The position numbers and the translations under genes are program-made. From assembly GCA_018971775.1 (NCBI GenBank), contig JAGXAB010000017.1, positions 23,560 to 87,559 of the forward strand: a DNA stretch of 64,000 bases. Reading direction: 5' to 3'. Origin of the DNA: Cyanobacteria bacterium REEB67. Its GTDB lineage: Bacteria; Cyanobacteriota; Vampirovibrionia; Obscuribacterales; Obscuribacteraceae. Of this stretch, positions 63,339-64,000 are shown in pieces (positions within the stretch are counted from its first letter, which is position 1; every line of letters begins with the position of its first letter). The notes below the pieces were generated by a model. It searched no databases, had not been told where the DNA came from, and was given only the letters and a program-made list of their open reading frames with translations.

Positions 63339-63358
63339 AATCGGTTCAGATATAAGTG

Positions 63359-63393
63359 AAAGTGGCGTGGCCTAAAATCCGCGCCACTTTTTG
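63359..63393. terminator. Terminator between convergent genes
   Basis: 9-bp stem (aaagtggcg, 63359-63367, with 63382-63390) and 14-base loop, followed by TT on the plus strand after the stem's own TTT. Serves the TPR gene and possibly the convergent partial gene. Confidence 0.75.
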
Positions 63394-63396
63394 TTA

Positions 63397-64000
63397 TCAG
63401 CGACAGCGTTGAGCGCGCAAATTGAAGAGTGCCTTGTCAAATTCGGAGGCAAAAGGCTGATCGGTGACCATAACATTGAGCGGATCAGAGTAAAAGCCAA
63501 TCAGCCGTCCTTTGCTATCGCAGGCTGAAACCCGTATTTCATATTTGCCTACCAGAGGAAAATCACGGCGCTTCAAATTCAGTTTTCCCTGGAGCGGCAG
63601 TTGGCTAATTTTTTTTGAATCGTGTTTGCTCGGTGCGAATTCGCGGAAGCCGCCGACCAGATGCGAGTAGGAAAGGTCCGCTTCGGAGATGTGCAGGCTG
63701 ACGCTTTTTGCACCGGAGACTGCGGCGGCATTCCACTGCAGGAGCTGGTTTTCGCTTTCATTGACCATGGCAAAACCGTCAGCTCCGGAGTTGTTCGACA
63801 GCTGCGGCACGAGGTCGTCCTCGCTGGTCAGACGGATCGCTTGCACTTTGTACGTGATTGGCAAATTGCCCAGGATGACCTGGTTTAGCCGTTCGGCGTA
63901 TTTCCAGCTGGTGCGGTCGGCGACCGGGAAGATATAGGTGTGAGTTTTGCCGTCGTCGCTGAATTGCGCCGTGCTCCAGTTTATGTAAGGCTCGATCTCG
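63397..64000 (-). CDS. Uncharacterised protein, 5' end outside window
   Basis: The frame stays open from the stop at 63397 to the right edge, so the start lies beyond 64000; a TTG at 63864 is internal. The visible 200 residues read beta-rich (YINWSTAQFSDDGKTHTYIFPVA, SVSLHISEADLSYSHLVGG, KYEIRVSACDSKGRLIGFYSDPLNV) and resemble a fibronectin/Ig-like domain closing a longer exported protein. Two Cys (SACDSK and RCR-end). No family recognised. Confidence 0.65.
   Translation of the reverse strand, partial: EIEPYINWSTAQFSDDGKTHTYIFPVADRTSWKYAERLNQVILGNLPITYKVQAIRLTSEDDLVPQLSNNSGADGFAMVNESENQLLQWNAAAVSGAKSVSLHISEADLSYSHLVGGFREFAPSKHDSKKISQLPLQGKLNLKRRDFPLVGKYEIRVSACDSKGRLIGFYSDPLNVMVTDQPFASEFDKALFNLRAQRCR

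Overview
The window reads as a chromosomal segment of a free-living, non-photosynthetic Gram-negative-type bacterium of moderate GC. The best guess for its lineage is Candidatus Obscuribacterales (Melainabacteria/Vampirovibrionia, Cyanobacteriota). This rests on several kinesin-light-chain-type TPR proteins, many exported proteins of unknown family, and a heterotrophic fatty-acid-degradation gene set. It is inference from protein style, not a database match. I see no rRNA, tRNA or CRISPR array.

Layout. 1-6700: a ClpC unfoldase cut by the left edge, an alpha/beta hydrolase, an unknown exported protein and an UbiB/AarF kinase. 6630-10180: an accessory island with a HipB-HipA pair (HipA fused to TPRs) and an IS256-like transposase remnant, bracketed by two ~185-bp direct repeats that each carry the ubiB 3' end and its terminator. 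10.4-21.2 kb: an exported protein, an SPFH/flotillin-like operon, alcohol dehydrogenase, an Lrp regulator divergent from an EamA transporter, a flavin reductase, a TPR protein, a histidine phosphatase and an epimerase. 21.3-30.3 kb: an EF-hand protein, a block of exported low-complexity proteins with an Spy-like protein, a MarR regulator, a Gln-rich protein, a membrane-anchored TPR protein that probably starts at ATT, a LOG protein, a 2H-phosphoesterase-like protein and a HAD phosphatase. 30.4-41.3 kb: a membrane spermidine-synthase-like protein, then a lipid block (acyl-CoA synthetase, patatin, thiolase, FadB-type multienzyme) and a GmhB-like phosphatase.

41.4-45.6 kb holds the two most unusual loci. 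One is a three-gene minus-strand operon (41535-43585) with two related cysteine-knuckle proteins resembling macro/M17-N domains. The other is a ~1.4-kb unit (44051-45435) in which a zinc-ribbon/HTH/DprA-type winged-helix protein lies between two inverted arrays of a 42-bp-period repeat sharing the core TTGTTCGATA. Related TTGTTCGA repeats precede the GmhB-like gene at 40646-40706.

45.6-64 kb: an AidB-like acyl-CoA dehydrogenase, a Tat-exported protein, an exported transglutaminase, an agmatinase-family enzyme, a CPBP protease, a HAD protein, an ArfB-like release factor behind a double UspA protein, a fused prephenate dehydrogenase-dehydratase, an M23 peptidase, DNA polymerase IV and a large exported TPR protein. 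A last minus-strand gene runs off the right edge. Many coding strands carry long antisense open frames caused by codon bias. These were not annotated.
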